The notes beneath the pieces were generated by a model. The model did no database searches. It saw nothing but the letters and a program-made list of their open reading frames with translations, and had not been told where the DNA came from. The position numbers were made by a program, and so were the translations under genes. 64,000 nucleotides of DNA from Prevotella melaninogenica (GTDB lineage: Bacteria; Bacteroidota; Bacteroidia; Bacteroidales; Bacteroidaceae), in the NCBI RefSeq assembly GCF_018127925.1, contig NZ_CP072347.1, forward strand, positions 1,383,074 through 1,447,073, read 5' to 3'. Shown here in pieces: positions 25,837 through 36,000 of the stretch. Numbering within the stretch: position 1 is the first letter of the stretch; the number at the start of each line of letters is the position of its first letter.

Positions 25837-28800
25837 TTAAAATCCAAGTCTTACTGAGAACTCTACACTTCGCTCATAAGGATAACTTAATCCGCGCTCA
25901 CGTTTTACAGATGAGAGATAGAAGAGGTCGTTAGCCAACATCTCCAAGTGTAAACGCTTCAAGCCATATCGCTTAATGAATGTCAATGGCACTTCGTATG
26001 CTAACGAGAGACTGCTCAGCGTGATATAATTATTTGTCTCAACAAATCGTGATGTCTGCATAGGTACACTTGAATCGCTAATTCGCTTGTACTTTGCTTG
26101 CTGACCTACTTCCTTCCATCTACTGCTAAATACACGTTCGTCAGCGTTATAGCGTGGGTCGGCACCCTCCACCTTACTTGCTAACGTCTGGTTATAGACA
26201 GCTCCACCGAAAGAATAACGCATAGACATACCCATTGAGAACTGCTTATAGGTAAGGTAAGAACCGATTGAACCCATACCGAATGGTGTGGTATCGCCAT
26301 ATACGACCTTGTCATTAGGATCGTAAACGAACGTAAGGCTGCCGTCGCGCTTAATAAATACCTCATTACCCGTGATAGGGTCGATACCAGCAGAAGAAAC
26401 TACCTTCAATGCTGTCAACGACTGACCTTCCTCATAGATAGGCAATGGTGTCACACCACCCTTTGCCTGGTTCTTCTCGTTTTGTTCACGAAGAGCGTTA
26501 CTAATCTTCTTAATCTTATTCTTGTTGTAGGCATAGTTAAGGCTCAACGACCACTCCCAATCCTTATTCTTGATAGGGATAACACGTGTCTGGAACTCAA
26601 ATCCATGGTTCTCTACCTCTCCGACATTCTCACGTGACGTGGTGATACCCAATGATGGAGCCTTAGTGATGTCAAGCAACAAGTTGTCTGTATTCTTTAC
26701 ATAAACATCTGCCGAGAAGTCCCAGCGTCCCTTGAACATTGTGAGGTCAAGACCGAGGTTGGCACTGAGTGTTCTCTCCCACTTAAGGTTCTTGTTTCCA
26801 ATACCCATTGGTACGGCACCAATACCTTTTATATAGTTAAGACCTGCCAAACTGGTATACATTGTCAACGCCTGATAGGGTTCAAACGAGATGTTTCCAA
26901 GATAACCCAAACTTGCACGAAGCTTTAACAACTGGAAAGGTGAACCTTTAAGGAACTTCTCATTATGAATATTCCATCCTGTTCCCACACTCCAGAAAGG
27001 AGCGAAACGAGAGTTCTTACCAAACTTAGACGAACCTTCATAGCGATAAATTACATCTAAGAAGTAACGGTTATCCCATATTGTGTTAAGGTTTACGAAG
27101 AAACCTGCACCATTATACTTATTGTCTACACCACCTGGTTTACCTGTTGGATAGTTTCCTGCCAACAATGGGTGGGCTACATTGTCTGAATAATAACCTA
27201 CAGAACCATACGTACTACCATCGACAGAGTTTGACTCGATCGTTGCACCAGCCATCGTCGTAAGGAACAGCTTACTAAATATATAGTTATTGTATGACAC
27301 CATCAACTTACCCTGATAAGTAGTTGTACTGGTGAAAGTCTCTCTCAGTAGTCCTCTGCGTGACACATCGGCTACGTTCTTAATCTGATCTGCCGAGAAT
27401 GGTGACACAAAGTTACGTCCTTCATATTTCGTCTTTTGTATTGAGAAGTCACCATCAATTCTGAATTTCTCACCCAACCATAACTGAAGTGTTGTTGTGT
27501 TTAATACGTCGAGCGTATTTCCTCTGTTGAAACTACCTAACGAAGCCTCATACAAAGGGTTAGAGAGGTCATAATTCAACTTTGGTTTCAATGCGCCATA
27601 CTCATCATATGGATATTCATATGGGTTCTGCTTCACCCACTCAGAGAAGTCACCATATGGCGACTGAGTTGATTTTACAGATGAGATAGTAGCCGTATTA
27701 CTGATAAAGAACTTACCTGAAAGGTTATATGAGAGTTTGAAGTTTGTTGACAAACGCTCACGACTCGAACCCTTCATTACACCTTCCTCATCACCATAAC
27801 GGACACCTAAGTTATATCGTGCGTGCTCATCACCTCCATCGATACTTACACTATGCTGTGAAGAAACCGCATTACGCAATGGTTTCTTAATCCAGTCGGT
27901 TGTCACACCGTCCTGTATCTGGTTGTAATAGAATGCATACTTGTTTTGCAGCGCATATTGGTCCGCTAAGTTGGTCGCTGTGTAAAGACCTGCCAAGCGC
28001 TCATACTCAAGCTTTTGTGATGCTGAGAGCAATTTATAATCACTCAAATCTGGAGTTGACAAACGTAATGTTCCGTTATAATTAAATCTCAACTTACCAC
28101 CCTTGAGTGCCTTTGTTGTGATAACAATAACACCTGCGGACGCCTTCGCACCATAGAGTGCTGATGCCGACGCATCTTTGAGTACGGTAATTGACTCGAT
28201 ATCGTTCATATCCATATCATTGACATAGTCTACCTTTACCTGCGAACCATCAACAACGAATACAGGTAAGTTAGCCTGACCTGAGAAGGTAGCGCGTCCA
28301 CGAATATTGATATCAGCAATCTTATTTGGGTCAGATCCGCCAAGGTTATCTTCTAACACGCTAAGACCTGGCACAAAGTTAGCCAAACTCGTAAGTACAT
28401 TTTTTGTACCAACAGACAACAATTCGTCTTTCTTTATAGATACTTGCGAACCTGTAAAACTGTTTCTATTCTTTGTTGCAAAACCTGTTACGACAACTTC
28501 ACCCAACTCACCAACGTCTTCCTGCATCGTGAAGTTACCTGCCGTACCATTCTTTACCTTTTTCTCTAAAGGCTTATATCCTATATAATTAAAGGTGAGC
28601 GTAACCTCTGGCAAGTCGGTATTAATCTCATACTGACCGTCCAAATTCGTGATATAACCGCCATTAAAGCCTTTCATTCGGATGGTTACACCAGGCAGAG
28701 GCAGACCGTCTTTATCGGTTACCTGTCCATATACTCCCTTCCGTTTCTCTTGTGTTGGTTTACGAACAAGTTTCACGCTGTTGCCATCAATACTATAGCT

Positions 28801-29103
28801 AAAACCAGTCTTATTAAAGACTTGCCCTAACACGGCACGAACAGGCTGCGCTTGTGCGTCAATGTTAACTTTCTCCGCTTGAGATAGTAGCTCAGGAGTC
28901 ACATCAAATTGTAACCCTGTTTGCTTTGACACTTCATCTAAGAAGGTCTTCATTTCTGTTTGCTTCATAGACAGCGTCACCACCATCTTATCGACATCTT
29001 GTGTTTGTGCCGATACGGTTGACCCTATACTAAGCATTAACATCAGAGCCAGTACTGCCCAAATTCGTAATACGAGATTACTTTTTTGCATTTCTTTTCT
29101 CAT
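25837..29103 (-). CDS. SusC/RagA TonB-dependent transporter with STN domain
   Basis: 1,088 residues. In order: signal peptide (about 12-33), secretin/TonB short N-terminal (STN) domain (about 36-115, VTLSMKQTEMKTFLDEVSKQ), carboxypeptidase-like extension (about 123-195, GQVTDKDGLPLPGVTIRMKG), TonB box (LGEVVVTGFATKNRNSF), plug (about 215-330) and a long beta-barrel ending SVEFSVRLGF. It transports large nutrients through the outer membrane. An STN domain usually means signalling to a FecR/FecI pair; none is seen within the window. A full promoter lies 110 bp upstream. Confidence 0.95.
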   Translation of the reverse strand: MRKEMQKSNLVLRIWAVLALMLMLSIGSTVSAQTQDVDKMVVTLSMKQTEMKTFLDEVSKQTGLQFDVTPELLSQAEKVNIDAQAQPVRAVLGQVFNKTGFSYSIDGNSVKLVRKPTQEKRKGVYGQVTDKDGLPLPGVTIRMKGFNGGYITNLDGQYEINTDLPEVTLTFNYIGYKPLEKKVKNGTAGNFTMQEDVGELGEVVVTGFATKNRNSFTGSQVSIKKDELLSVGTKNVLTSLANFVPGLSVLEDNLGGSDPNKIADINIRGRATFSGQANLPVFVVDGSQVKVDYVNDMDMNDIESITVLKDASASALYGAKASAGVIVITTKALKGGKLRFNYNGTLRLSTPDLSDYKLLSASQKLEYERLAGLYTATNLADQYALQNKYAFYYNQIQDGVTTDWIKKPLRNAVSSQHSVSIDGGDEHARYNLGVRYGDEEGVMKGSSRERLSTNFKLSYNLSGKFFISNTATISSVKSTQSPYGDFSEWVKQNPYEYPYDEYGALKPKLNYDLSNPLYEASLGSFNRGNTLDVLNTTTLQLWLGEKFRIDGDFSIQKTKYEGRNFVSPFSADQIKNVADVSRRGLLRETFTSTTTYQGKLMVSYNNYIFSKLFLTTMAGATIESNSVDGSTYGSVGYYSDNVAHPLLAGNYPTGKPGGVDNKYNGAGFFVNLNTIWDNRYFLDVIYRYEGSSKFGKNSRFAPFWSVGTGWNIHNEKFLKGSPFQLLKLRASLGYLGNISFEPYQALTMYTSLAGLNYIKGIGAVPMGIGNKNLKWERTLSANLGLDLTMFKGRWDFSADVYVKNTDNLLLDITKAPSLGITTSRENVGEVENHGFEFQTRVIPIKNKDWEWSLSLNYAYNKNKIKKISNALREQNEKNQAKGGVTPLPIYEEGQSLTALKVVSSAGIDPITGNEVFIKRDGSLTFVYDPNDKVVYGDTTPFGMGSIGSYLTYKQFSMGMSMRYSFGGAVYNQTLASKVEGADPRYNADERVFSSRWKEVGQQAKYKRISDSSVPMQTSRFVETNNYITLSSLSLAYEVPLTFIKRYGLKRLHLEMLANDLFYLSSVKRERGLSYPYERSVEFSVRLGF

Positions 29104-29214
29104 TTCCCCTCTGGTACTTTAATGTTTAGAACTATTCTTATAAATTAAAAAAGTAGAATACAAATTATACTGATATTCTTTTTTATTAAAGCCGCTTTTT
29201 AAACAGCGAATCTA

Positions 29215-29246
29215 CAAAAGTACACAAAAAACAAAAACCATGCAAA
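29215..29246 (-). promoter_or_regulatory. Promoter of the SusC operon
   Basis: Minus strand: TTTG (29246-29243), exactly 20 bp, TACTTTTG (29222-29215). Both boxes and spacing fit the Bacteroidota consensus. The leader to the ATG at 29103 is about 105 nt. Confidence 0.7.
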
Positions 29247-30093
29247 TATTTTTTAAGTTTATATATTAAAAACATATCATTTCATAACATCTATCACAAA
29301 TATTTGATTGAAACCTAAAATATTATTTCTTTGCCTATTCTTTACATTGTCTTTCTGCCATTTATGCCTTCACTTAGCCACAACCGATAAATGTATGTAA
29401 ATATTTTTTGTACACCTTGAATTTTATATATGGCCTTTAGCCTTCGAAAAGGGGCTTAATAGGCTTCTAAAAGATGCCCTTTTAAGGTCTTACTAACGCC
29501 CTTTTGAACCCTTAATAAGCGCCTTTTAAAACATAGGTTGATAACACTCTGTATACCTGACAGTTACAAACACCTTTAGAAATGCTATCTTACACGCATG
29601 AAAAGGAGATTTAGCTCGAAGTTATGTAAATATATTTCACAATAATAAAAGAGTCGGTAGATTCAGGTACTCAGTGTGAAATCAGATTTAACCCATGCGG
29701 TCATTAGAACCTAAACATATTTTGGGTATTCAGGATTTTGGAGTGATAAGGTTTGCCACTTAAGGTTAGGTTTCTGACGAAATGTCACACGGAGAAAAGG
29801 AGAGGACAGAGGATTATTAAAGCAATGGAAGTCACAGAGGCACTGTCGGTGCATAGAGCGACGGAGTTTATTGGTCAATTCTATTAGCAAATTATATACA
29901 AAGCGTTTATACCAAAATAGTTATCAAGAATCTGTACGCTTCGTCTCTGTTACTCTTTGTGCATCGTCACCTCCATAACATTACGTTTATCTCCGTCCAC
30001 TCCGTGACTCTGTGTGCCATATTATTTGAGCGTCTTAGTTTATCAGTCTATCTTACGGGAGGAGCCAACACAGAAGTTTATAAGATAGTATAC
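29247..30093. repeat. Long intergenic stretch with a family-C repeat
   Basis: No convincing gene is seen. 29453-29530 is the second copy of the family-C element (AAAAGATGCCCTTTTAAG, TCTTACTAACGCCCTTTTGA, AATAAGCGCCTTTT). Around 29780-30030 are degenerate CACAGAGGCACGGAG-like pieces in both orientations. Confidence 0.6.
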
Positions 30094-30128
30094 AAAAAAC
30101 GGGATTACCTTCGTAAAGGCAACCCCGT
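30094..30128 (-). terminator. Terminator downstream of the MFS transporter
   Basis: A 13-bp stem (30099-30111 with 30116-30128, including G-U pairs) is followed on the minus strand by a run of T. It lies 105 bp past the stop at 30233. Confidence 0.65.
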
Positions 30129-30232
30129 AAAACTATTGTAACTTAGGATTATTTAATGTAATAAAAATACTGCTTCCAACCTAAAGAAAGGTTATTATAC
30201 AGAGACTTATAACGTCTTTAGATATGAATCTA

Positions 30233-31441
30233 TTAACGTAACTTATAGCCCTTGAACGCATAGAACAAGATATAACCAAAGCATACAAAGCAAAGACCAT
30301 AGGCATATCGAGCATCTGAAACATCCTTTAAAAGACCAAACAGTACTGTAATTGCTGCTCCACCGATAAGTCCCATCGTCAAGAGTGATGAACCCTTCTT
30401 GGTAAACTTACCCAAATCCATCAATGCCAAAGGCCAAAACGCTGGCCACATCAGTGAACATCCTAAAGCCATGACACCAACACTATATATACTATAAACT
30501 CCAGGAAGAAGAACAACAAGAGTCGTTCCCAACAAGGCTACGAATGAACAAATCTGCAAAGCACGTGTCTGAGAAAGATACTTAGGAATCAGAATGATTC
30601 CTGCTATATATCCAATACTAATACTAATCGGAGTTATCCAAGAATAGTTTTCTGGATGAGCAAGTCCTAACTCATTCGCATAGTCAATGAGCGTTCCCAA
30701 CACGATAGTCTCTGCACCAACATAAAAGAAGATGGCAATAGCACCCAGAACCAAGTGTGGGAACTGGAAAACAGACTTCTTACTGTTTGCATAAGCAGAT
30801 ACTTCTTGGTCAACCTCATCAGTCTCACTGCTATCCTCACCCGCTGCTTTCACCTCTGGCAATGGTGACAAAAGAGCCACTACACCTAAAGCAACGAACA
30901 GACAAATAATCACAGCAAAAGGTTTACCTAAATCATCTATAGCAACACTACCTGAAGCACCTGCGAAAAGAGCAATAAAGAGGGGTGACACTGGCCAAGC
31001 TAACTTGTTGATCATACCCATAATAGAGATACGCTTTGCAGCACTCTCCGTTGGTCCCAATATTGTCACATAAGGATTTATAGCTGCCTGTAAGAAGGTG
31101 TTAGCCGTTCCACAGAAAAAGGAAGCTGCAAGAAACAAAGGAAAACTCTTTGCATCTGCCGAGAAGATAAACACTCCAAAACCTACAGCAAACATTCCGA
31201 ACGCAATAGCCATCGTACGCTTATATCCTATCTTGCTAATTAACATTCCCGCAGGATAGCCAAAGATGAGGAAAGGCAAGAATGTTGCACCAATGAGCAT
31301 ATATGCTTCCATTGAAGAAACGCTTAACGACACCTTCAATACTGGAACCAACAATGAATTTATACCCAAGGCAAATCCACAAGTGAAAAACATAAGCCCT
31401 AAGAATGCCATAGGGACAAGGAAACTCTTTTGTTCTTTCAT
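30233..31441 (-). CDS. FucP-like sugar MFS transporter
   Basis: 402 residues with about twelve hydrophobic segments. The N-terminus (LVPMAFLGLMFFTCGFALGINSLLVPVLK) and the region with FGYPAGMLISKIGYKRTMA and ANTFLQAAINPYVTILGP match the FucP/glucose-galactose branch of the major facilitator superfamily, which imports sugars with protons across the inner membrane. Length and the conserved NTFLQAAxNPY region are normal. It has its own promoter and terminator, so it is probably monocistronic. The sugar cannot be inferred. Confidence 0.9.
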   Translation of the reverse strand: MKEQKSFLVPMAFLGLMFFTCGFALGINSLLVPVLKVSLSVSSMEAYMLIGATFLPFLIFGYPAGMLISKIGYKRTMAIAFGMFAVGFGVFIFSADAKSFPLFLAASFFCGTANTFLQAAINPYVTILGPTESAAKRISIMGMINKLAWPVSPLFIALFAGASGSVAIDDLGKPFAVIICLFVALGVVALLSPLPEVKAAGEDSSETDEVDQEVSAYANSKKSVFQFPHLVLGAIAIFFYVGAETIVLGTLIDYANELGLAHPENYSWITPISISIGYIAGIILIPKYLSQTRALQICSFVALLGTTLVVLLPGVYSIYSVGVMALGCSLMWPAFWPLALMDLGKFTKKGSSLLTMGLIGGAAITVLFGLLKDVSDARYAYGLCFVCFGYILFYAFKGYKLR

Positions 31442-31693
31442 AAATCTACTATGCTACACTATTAATGAATACTTCACTTAAATAATATGGGACAACATGA
31501 CATCTTCTTTTGTTGATTAGAGTAATGTTATGTCCACGAACAAATCCCTAAAACCTATCATCAACAACTGACATACTCCATCATATTAAACTGTTGGAAG
31601 GCCCAACAAATATTACCCTGCATTCTGTCATTTCAAGAAAAAACCTAACCCAAGTGTTGCAATAAAAGTCACATTAAATCTTGATTGACGATG

Positions 31694-31728
31694 CAAAGGT
31701 ATAAAAAAAACGCGAAAAACTATCACAA
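31694..31728 (-). promoter_or_regulatory. Promoter of the MFS gene overlapping the ispH terminator
   Basis: Minus strand TACCTTTG (31701-31694) is a -7 box; TTGTG about 23-27 bp upstream is a near -33 match. The -33 region lies inside the loop of the ispH terminator hairpin. Confidence 0.5.
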
Positions 31729-31748
31729 CTTGATAGTTTTTCGCGTTT
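31708..31748 (-). terminator. Strong terminator of ispH
   Basis: A perfect 18-bp stem (31708-31725 with 31731-31748) and 5-nt loop, followed on the minus strand by a T run (A31703-A31710 on plus). It lies 30 bp after the ispH stop. Confidence 0.9.
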
Positions 31749-31777
31749 AATCTCTTTGTTTGAGGATTATAAAGCTA

Positions 31778-32785
31778 TTATTTCGTACGCCTGAGTATCT
31801 CATCACGACATTCTTCCATCAGCCATTTTGGCGTACTCGTAGCCCCACAGATTCCTACTGTCTCGACTCCATCAAACCAACTCATGTCGATTTCGTCTGC
31901 ACTCTCAACTTGATGGGAGTTTGGGTTTACACTCAAACATTCGTGAAAGAGGACCTTACCATTTGAACTCTTACGGCCTGCCACAAAGAGAATCAAGTCG
32001 TGACGAGCAGCAAAGGTTGAAATGTTCGGCATACGGTTAGCAACCTGTCGGCAGATGGTATCAAAGCTTTGGAACTTTGCCTTTGGTGATATATTACTTT
32101 GAATGTATTCGATAATCTTATGAAACTCATCCAAACTCTTTGTCGTCTGTGAGTAGAGATAGATGTCATTATTAAAGTCTAACGCTTTGACATCTTCAAA
32201 CTTCTCTATCACAATCGCCTGACTATGGGTCTGACCAACAAGTCCAAGCACTTCGGCATGACCATTCTTTCCAAAGATAACAATCGAAGAGGAGGCACTA
32301 AGTTCTTGTCCCTCGCCTACTGCAGGAGGAAGAGAAACAGAAGAAGTAGAGGTTTCTACCGCTTCATTCGTTACTGGCTTGAGGTTTGAAGGTTCATCAA
32401 CAGTAGCCCCACCCTTTGACGATATCATATAAGAAGGTTGACGACCTTTCTCATACTGTGTCTTAATACGACGTTGGAGGGCAAGAACCACAGGGCAAGT
32501 TGCATCGATAATCTCAATGTTATTACGTCTTGCAAGCTCGTAAGTCTCAGGTGGTTCGCCATGTGCACGCAGCAAAACCTTCACATTATGGAGTTCGCGC
32601 ATCTGCTCATGATTGATGGTGATGAGCCCTTTCTTTGTGAGGCGTTCCACCTCCATACTATTATGTACGATATCACCCAAGCAATAGAGCTTTGTACCCT
32701 TTGCCAATTCTTCTTCGGCTTTCTTAATGGCTGTGGTCACACCGAAGCAAAAACCACTACCGTTATCTATCTCTATTTGAAGCAT
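31778..32785 (-). CDS. ispH: 4-hydroxy-3-methylbut-2-enyl diphosphate reductase
   Basis: Last step of the MEP isoprenoid pathway, a 4Fe-4S enzyme giving IPP and DMAPP. Family motifs: GFCFGV (first Cys), HNSMEVERL, RAHGEPP, DATCPVV (second Cys), KNGHAEVLGLVGQT, QSFDTICRQVANR (third Cys), SSNGKVL and STPKW. At 335 residues it is about 45 longer than usual relatives because of a Ser/Thr/Glu/Pro-rich insert at about residues 115-167, between the second and third cluster Cys, where normal proteins have only a few residues. The rest looks intact, so it is probably active. Confidence 0.94.
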   Translation of the reverse strand: MLQIEIDNGSGFCFGVTTAIKKAEEELAKGTKLYCLGDIVHNSMEVERLTKKGLITINHEQMRELHNVKVLLRAHGEPPETYELARRNNIEIIDATCPVVLALQRRIKTQYEKGRQPSYMISSKGGATVDEPSNLKPVTNEAVETSTSSVSLPPAVGEGQELSASSSIVIFGKNGHAEVLGLVGQTHSQAIVIEKFEDVKALDFNNDIYLYSQTTKSLDEFHKIIEYIQSNISPKAKFQSFDTICRQVANRMPNISTFAARHDLILFVAGRKSSNGKVLFHECLSVNPNSHQVESADEIDMSWFDGVETVGICGATSTPKWLMEECRDEILRRTK

Positions 32786-32876
32786 TTCTTTTTAAGGAGT
32801 TAAGGAGTTGGGAAGTTAGGGGAGTTAAACCAATACCCCTACTCCACAACTCTATCTAATAACTTGTTTACTTGTC

Positions 32877-33020
32877 AACTCGTTTACTTGTCAACTCGTT
32901 TACTTGTCAACTTGTCTACTCATCTACTTGAAAATGAATAGAGTTAAAACAACACTTTGACTCGACAACTCTATCAAATAACTTGTTTACTTGTCTACTT
33001 GTTTACTTGTCAACTCGTAT
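32877..33020. repeat. 16-bp tandem repeats continuing the A2M gene end
   Basis: The unit TTTACTTGTCAACTCG recurs from about 32878 to 32915 and again around 32986-33018. The last unit contains the stop and final codons of the alpha-2-macroglobulin gene. The 32786-32870 part is AGTTAGGGGAGTTAAAC-type low-complexity sequence without a gene. Confidence 0.7.
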
Positions 33021-36000
33021 AACCTCCGCACCTGTACGTCCGCTATATTCTGGTGCGTATGCACATTGTGCGGTACAGGTTCCTGTCTGATAAACACCAG
33101 CACGGTCAATATAATATTCTGTCTCTACGACATGCTTACCTTTAGCCATTTGGTCGAAGTAGTAATTAGTCGTGTAATCCTTTGGAGCAATGTAATATCC
33201 CCAACGATAACCACTCAACTGACTGACAGGCTCAAGGCAAGCTGCACGCTTATCAACTACTTGCACAAAGTCGTAATCACGGTCAGCAATGATCGTCAAA
33301 CGGATACGCACCTTGTCACCAACTTTAAGGTTCTTACCTCTCTTCAACAGTACACTATCAACCATGACTTCACGCTTAATCTTCAAGCCAGATGAAGCAT
33401 CAGAGATATCTGTTGACGCCTGGAAGAACTGTGCATAGACAGCACCCCAACTTGTGCCAGTGCTTGTCTTGCTGATAACCAAATCATGAATCTCAGACGA
33501 GTGGAAATCAACAGACTGCGTAGCTTTCACATAACCTAACCCTGCCGTAGGCTGTGTTGTCTGCAATGGCTTATTATCAAGCATTAATGTAGCATGCTCT
33601 CCATTCTGCATCAACCAGTTGCCATTGTTCATAAATGCCCAAATAGCATTCACTGAGTTCAATGGTGTATCCCAAGCCTGCGTACGCTTCTCCTGTAAGA
33701 GCCAACGCTGCATCTCAACAAGCGTCTTACCATCAGTAGGAGTAATGGTCTTTATCGCCTCAATAGCAGCCACCTCTGTTGGAATCTTATAATCACGCCA
33801 GCTGTAATAAGCGTTTTTAGAATCGAAATAACATCCCTTCTCCTCCGTATAAACCGTATATTCCTTGATACTCTGGAGATATTCGCGCGCCTTTTCAACC
33901 TTACCATACTGCTGAAGGATTACTGCAGTATTCGCTTTACCATAGATAGTCAAGTCCGTAGGCTTCTTGGTCAGGCGGTCAATGAGGTACTTTATGTCAT
34001 TTGTAGCTCGGTCATGATAGAACAAAGCATTGGTGTAAAGATAATCACAAAGGTCATCAGATGGGAAGAGTATCGTATTATACTTCTTCTCATCACGCTT
34101 CATTTCAGCCACACACTTAGCTACCTTCTTATCCATAAAGCGGAAAGAAGCGTTAATCATGTTTGTTACCTCTGGGCTTGGACTTGTAAGATTCTGCAAA
34201 CGAGCAAGTGTCTTTGTCACCGCAACTGTCATATACAGACTTCCCCTCATTCCTTGCCACCAAGAGAAAGAACCATCAGAGTTTTGTAGTTTCTTTAGAC
34301 TTGAGAATGTTGATGTCAACTTGTTCTGCAACTGATTCTCATCAAAGAAGCGCACGAGTTGCTGTTTCTGTTCGCTTTCATTCTTAGCATCCATCACCCA
34401 AGGAGTCTCATCAAGTGTCAAAGACTTGAGTTCTTGATTCTTCTCCAAAGCCGACATCATTGACGTTTCCTTGCCTGTTTCCTTCTTCCATTGCTCGATT
34501 GTCTGCTTAATCGATGGGGAAGTACTTATAATCTGCTTACCCAAACGATTTGCATAATAAGCCGAAACAAGACTGATAGCATTCTTTTCATTTGCATCTG
34601 CGACATAAGGCAATGCCTGAATCATCAGCCAATTAGGGTTATTGGTGTACTCTACTGTCAGCTTCTGTTCCGTACTCTTCTTTGGGAAAAGCTTACCAAC
34701 ATTAATCGTCTTCACCTCTGCTTCATTCTGTGTGAATGGATAGGTGTTTGTTACATACTCCTTATTCTGAAGTACTGAGAGGTAATGTTGCTCACCATCA
34801 GAGAAGCCATCGCCCTCAACCGTGAAGCGAACAACAAGCAATGACTGGTCAGCTGTAAGCTTATTTGTATTCTGTGCTAATAAAGAAGCTAAGCTATAAG
34901 TTGCAGAACCACTCCCCTGCGCCTTCAAAACAACAGCTTTACTATCCGTAAAGAGCACCTTCTCTGTTGCAGGGTCAAGGATTTCAATCTTTGCTTTTGC
35001 CTTGATATCCTTCTCAGACTGATTAAACAAACGAGCAGAAACCATTGCTTCGTCACCCATACGTACAAAACGAGGCATATTAGGTTGCACCATCAAGATC
35101 TTCTGAGCAACGATATCATCAGAAAGGAAGCCATTATTCATATCCTCATCGTGTGCCAATCCCATGAATCGCCACGTAGTAAGACTCTCTGGAAGCGTAA
35201 ACTTAATACTAACATTACCCTTTCCATCCGTCTGCAACTGTGGATAGAAGAATGCTGTCTCATTGAGATTCTCACGCATAGAAGGCTTTACATTCTTCGG
35301 TTCGTCCTTTTCTTGTTTTATCTCCTCATCTTTCTTTACTACAGGAGCAGTAAATTTCGCTTTCGTTTCCTTAGTAGGTCCAAAGCCAACCTTAACGACC
35401 TCATTCATAGAAGACTCCTTTGCCAAAGCCATTGTCTTAACGGTACGTGTCATGCTTACCATTCGGTCTTCTCTTGCTGAATAAATATAAGCATCTGGCG
35501 TATCATAATCTTCCAAGAAGCGACTATCAAATCTCGAGAAAGACAATAGCTCTACATCAAAAGGTTTGATATTAGCTTCCCATGAAAGACCCAAACCTGA
35601 ATAATCAGGCCTCTCCCAATTAACAGATGTATAGTTAAGCGAGAAGAAGTTACCTAAGTTCCATGAATTAGACAAGAACTGATCAAGACTCTTGTCATAA
35701 AGCGTTGCCATCAGTTGAGCATTGGCAGCCTTACCATCAGGACGATTAATAGTTACTGTCCATTCCTCCTGCTGACCAGGGATAAGTTTATTACGGAAAG
35801 TCTTCCATTTCACAATTAAGCTCTTATCTGGTAACGGACGTATAATCCTCTCTGAATGAGCATACAGAACGCCATTCTTTACCCAAGCATAATTAAGAAA
35901 TATCTCATCACCATACTCTTCCTTATAGACAAACTTGCATGTCTGTATACTATTGCTTTGATTGAAAGAACCTGTTTCAATCACTTTATTACCTGAGAAG

